DNA from: Geminicoccus harenae
Lineage (GTDB): Bacteria > Pseudomonadota > Alphaproteobacteria > Geminicoccales > Geminicoccaceae
Direction of reading: 5' to 3'
NCBI RefSeq assembly: GCF_019800005.1
Contig: NZ_JABGCL010000007.1
Span: 178,158-242,157, forward strand
Length of the DNA: 64,000 nt
The notes beneath the pieces were generated by a model. That model worked only from the letters and a program-made list of their open reading frames with translations, did not search any database and was not told the origin of the DNA. Below are positions 62,381 through 64,000 of the stretch, piece by piece. Positions within the stretch are counted from its first letter, which is position 1. Every line of letters begins with the position of its first letter. The position numbers and the translations under genes were made by a program.

Positions 62381-62920
62381 ATGGCCATGTCTCGCACGAG
62401 TTGGTCGATCAACGCCCTGGCCACCGAGTTCCAGCTCGACCGCCGCACGGTCGGCAAGCGGCTGGAGGGTGTGGTGCCGGTCGATCTCGGCCCGGACGGC
62501 TCGCCACGCTGGAGCATGGTGGACGCGGCACCGGCCCTGCTCAACCCGCGCGAGCCAAGATCTGCACCAACGCGCCCGCCACCCGAGGGTGCCGAGATCC
62601 TGACCAAGATCCCGAACGACGTGCAGGCCGGCTTCGTCATCGCCCTGCTCGACCTGATGACCAACGGCAAGCCGTATATCGGCGGCGCCCTGATGGCCTC
62701 CGGGCTCTCTTTGGAGCAAGCCAAGCGCGGCGCGGCGCACGTTCATGTCGCTCTGATGAGCTTCGCGGATCGTGCCGCCAGGAACCTGGGCATCCCGCCC
62801 TGGGTGCAGCAGGAGGAGCCCAGCTGGATCCCTGTCGACAAGATCCAGGAGCCGGACTGGAAAGGGCTGGCGGCTTTTGCCAAGCAGGAGCGTGCGAAGG
62901 CCGCTCCCAAGGTAGCCTGA
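62381..62920 (+). CDS. Nu1/TerS-like DNA-packaging protein (copy 1)
   Basis: 179 residues from ATG 62381 (GGAG upstream). The N-terminus carries a helix-turn-helix WSINALATEFQLDRRTVGKRL followed by the DGSPRW turn, strongly similar to the next gene, then diverges into a Pro-rich linker and a helical domain (AEILTKIPNDVQAGFVIALL). The HTH is of the phage lambda Nu1 type (terminase small subunit). The C-terminal part lacks the Nu1 helix, so function may differ: a TerS variant or a regulator. Confidence 0.65.
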   Translation: MAMSRTSWSINALATEFQLDRRTVGKRLEGVVPVDLGPDGSPRWSMVDAAPALLNPREPRSAPTRPPPEGAEILTKIPNDVQAGFVIALLDLMTNGKPYIGGALMASGLSLEQAKRGAAHVHVALMSFADRAARNLGIPPWVQQEEPSWIPVDKIQEPDWKGLAAFAKQERAKAAPKVA

Positions 62921-62922
62921 CT

Positions 62923-63396
62923 ATGCCCATGACGCCCAAGGCTTGGTCGGTGAACGGTCTGGCGGCCGAGCTCGGCCTGGACCGGCGCACGGTGGCCAAG
63001 CGCCTGGCCAGCGCTCTGCCGCACAGCCTGGCGCCGGACGGCTCGCCTCGTTGGCGGCTGAACGAGGCGATCCGCGCCCTGTTCGACGTCGAGGATGGCC
63101 GCCGCGCCCGGATCGACATCGACGAGGCCAGGCAGCGCAAGATCGCGGCCGAAGCGCGCCTGGCCGAGCTTGAGCTGGCCCGCCAGGAAGGCGAGGTGGT
63201 GGCAGTGGAGGACGTCGGCATCGAGGTCGAGCGCCGCTATTCCGCTGTCCGCGCCCGCCTGATGGCCCTGCCGCCCAAGCTGGCGCCGATGCTCTGCCCT
63301 GAAGAGCCGGTCGTCGCTCAGGCAATGATCGAGGCTGCCGTCATCGAGGCCCTGGCTGAACTATCCGAGGGTGGCGCTGACGATGCCGATCCGTGA
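62923..63396 (+). CDS. Phage Nu1/terminase small subunit-like protein (copy 2)
   Basis: 157 residues beginning 2 bp after copy 1. The HTH is AWSVNGLAAELGLDRRTVAKRL with DGSPRWRL, followed by the long helix DEARQRKIAAEARLAELELA then RQEGEVVAVEDVGIEVERRY, the hallmark of Nu1/DNA-packaging proteins. In a phage it would bind pac/cos DNA and recruit the large terminase. No large terminase gene follows in the window. In satellites an own TerS redirects helper-phage packaging to the satellite genome. Confidence 0.8.
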   Translation: MPMTPKAWSVNGLAAELGLDRRTVAKRLASALPHSLAPDGSPRWRLNEAIRALFDVEDGRRARIDIDEARQRKIAAEARLAELELARQEGEVVAVEDVGIEVERRYSAVRARLMALPPKLAPMLCPEEPVVAQAMIEAAVIEALAELSEGGADDADP

Positions 63397-63454
63397 TCGC
63401 CTTACCCCGATGCCTGAACCTGCTTTGCCTGAACCTGCTCTGCCGGAAGCAGCC

Positions 63455-63703
63455 TCAGCCCCGGTAGAATTGCGACCAGGAGAACGGTTGCTGGTCGATG
63501 GCACGGTCGCTGGTGCCGGCGATGTAGGTCGCCAGATCCCCGCACTCGTTCCAGATCTCGGTGACGCTAATCCCGCGATCCTTGGCAGCCTGCAGGCACT
63601 GCGCCGCATACTCCCGCGACCGATGCCGGGTATCGCTGTAGATTTCCGCCTCTACGTTCTGCTCGATCCAGTAGTCCACGAACACTCTGGCGCTTGTACC
63701 CAT
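63455..63703 (-). CDS. DUF768-family protein
   Basis: 82 residues; MGTSARVFVDYWIEQNVEAE and REYAAQCLQAAKDRGISVTE match the small DUF768 proteins frequent in Rhizobiales genomes and their mobile elements. The ATG at 63703 has an AGGAG site. Encoded opposite to the TerS-like genes, it may mark the right-hand accessory zone of the element. Function unknown. Confidence 0.75.
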   Translation of the reverse strand: MGTSARVFVDYWIEQNVEAEIYSDTRHRSREYAAQCLQAAKDRGISVTEIWNECGDLATYIAGTSDRAIDQQPFSWSQFYRG

Positions 63704-63925
63704 GGCGTTCTCCTGGTTGGCGAACAAACGCTAGGAACGCCATTTCCGGGAGTCCTCAGTAGCGAGACAATTTGGCCTACCTGAGAGCATCCACCCGCAA
63801 GCGCTGTGGCTCTACCGCACTAATCGGCCGAAACCACAAGATCTAAGCGTCAAACTTGAGCAACAGCATGGTTCTGCAGCGCCATCCGCCCGGCGCCACG
63901 GTGGGACTCATCCAGGAGACCAGCA
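63704..63925. other. Region after the DUF768 gene with no supported gene
   Basis: About 220 bp, less GC-rich, with short open frames lacking ribosome-binding sites. It probably holds the promoter of the DUF768 gene. No second tRNA-Pro sequence is present, so the right att site is not in the window. Confidence 0.3.
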
Positions 63926-64000
63926 ATGAGTATCTCCCCCCTCTCGATGCCACGCTTCTGCCCGTGCGTAGCCGCGACGCTCGCGCCTGGAGAATTAATT
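63926..64000 (+). CDS. Possible start of a truncated ORF at the window edge
   Basis: An ATG with AGGAGA about 8 nt upstream opens a frame to the window edge (25 codons, MSISPLSMPRFCPCV...). Too short to identify. Confidence 0.25.
   Translation, partial: MSISPLSMPRFCPCVAATLAPGELI

Noticed and set aside
63371..63784. A 137-codon plus-strand frame with Pro/Glu/Ala repeats
   Set aside because: It is antisense to the DUF768 gene, whose start and family match are better; the 'MPEPALPEPALPE' repeat reflects a short DNA repeat.

Overview
The window is GC-rich and densely packed with catabolic operons, ABC transporters and DNA-repair genes. The combination points to a free-living alphaproteobacterium, probably Rhodospirillales/Geminicoccales- or Rhizobiales-like. 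Supporting signs are several branched-chain (HAAT) and polyamine/opine-type ABC systems, a Bradyrhizobium-like D-tartrate dehydratase, a DUF768 gene, and a 'VMAGLDP'-type palindromic intergenic element. No rRNA or CRISPR array was seen, and the only tRNA sequence is a 3' fragment.

Layout of the chromosomal part (1-54.7 kb). (1) 1-8.7 kb holds two divergent HAAT transporter clusters separated by an alpha/beta hydrolase; the second is complete (SBP-LivG-LivF-LivH-LivM) but is interrupted by a palindromic element in front of livH. (2) 8.7-13.8 kb is a sugar-acid operon on the minus strand (orphan SBP, 2-hydroxyacid dehydrogenase, GntR regulator, RhmD-like dehydratase, HpcH/HpaI aldolase) with a dyad operator upstream. 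(3) 13.9-25.8 kb is a mixed region rich in DNA-repair and stress genes: M29 aminopeptidase, epimerase, AhpD-like protein, 2OG-Fe(II) oxygenase plus Ada, a flavin monooxygenase, a DUF892 protein, DUF72, UdgX-DUF4130 with its partner radical-SAM protein, and YbaK. (4) 26.2-33.6 kb carries an OGFr-domain protein, a possible PD-(D/E)XK protein, NadE, an isochorismatase-like hydrolase, a haloacid dehalogenase, ExoD and a glycogen-synthase-type glycosyltransferase. (5) 33.9-37.3 kb is a D-tartrate operon: two tartrate/isopropylmalate dehydrogenase paralogues plus TarD. (6) 37.3-44.7 kb is a polyamine-type ABC operon with a DAO-family oxidase and a XRE-cupin regulator with its own palindromic operator. 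(7) 44.8-53.8 kb is a hydantoinase (HyuA/HyuB), flavoprotein and Dpp-type transporter operon that lacks transporter ATPases.

From about 54.76 kb to the right edge lies an integrated mobile element. It begins at a 50-nt 3' fragment of tRNA-Pro(UGG), next to a degenerate IS5-type transposase. It encodes a P4-type tyrosine integrase, one lower-GC orphan gene, an AlpA-like regulator, a possible primase, a RepA-like helicase, an iteron-like array and a string of tiny overlapping genes. It ends with two tandem Nu1/TerS-like genes and a DUF768 gene. No capsid, portal, tail or large-terminase gene is visible. This order (int - alpA - pri/rep - ori - terS) resembles phage-inducible chromosomal islands (phage satellites) and is the most interesting part of the window. 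The alternative is the left end of a larger prophage whose structural genes lie beyond the edge.
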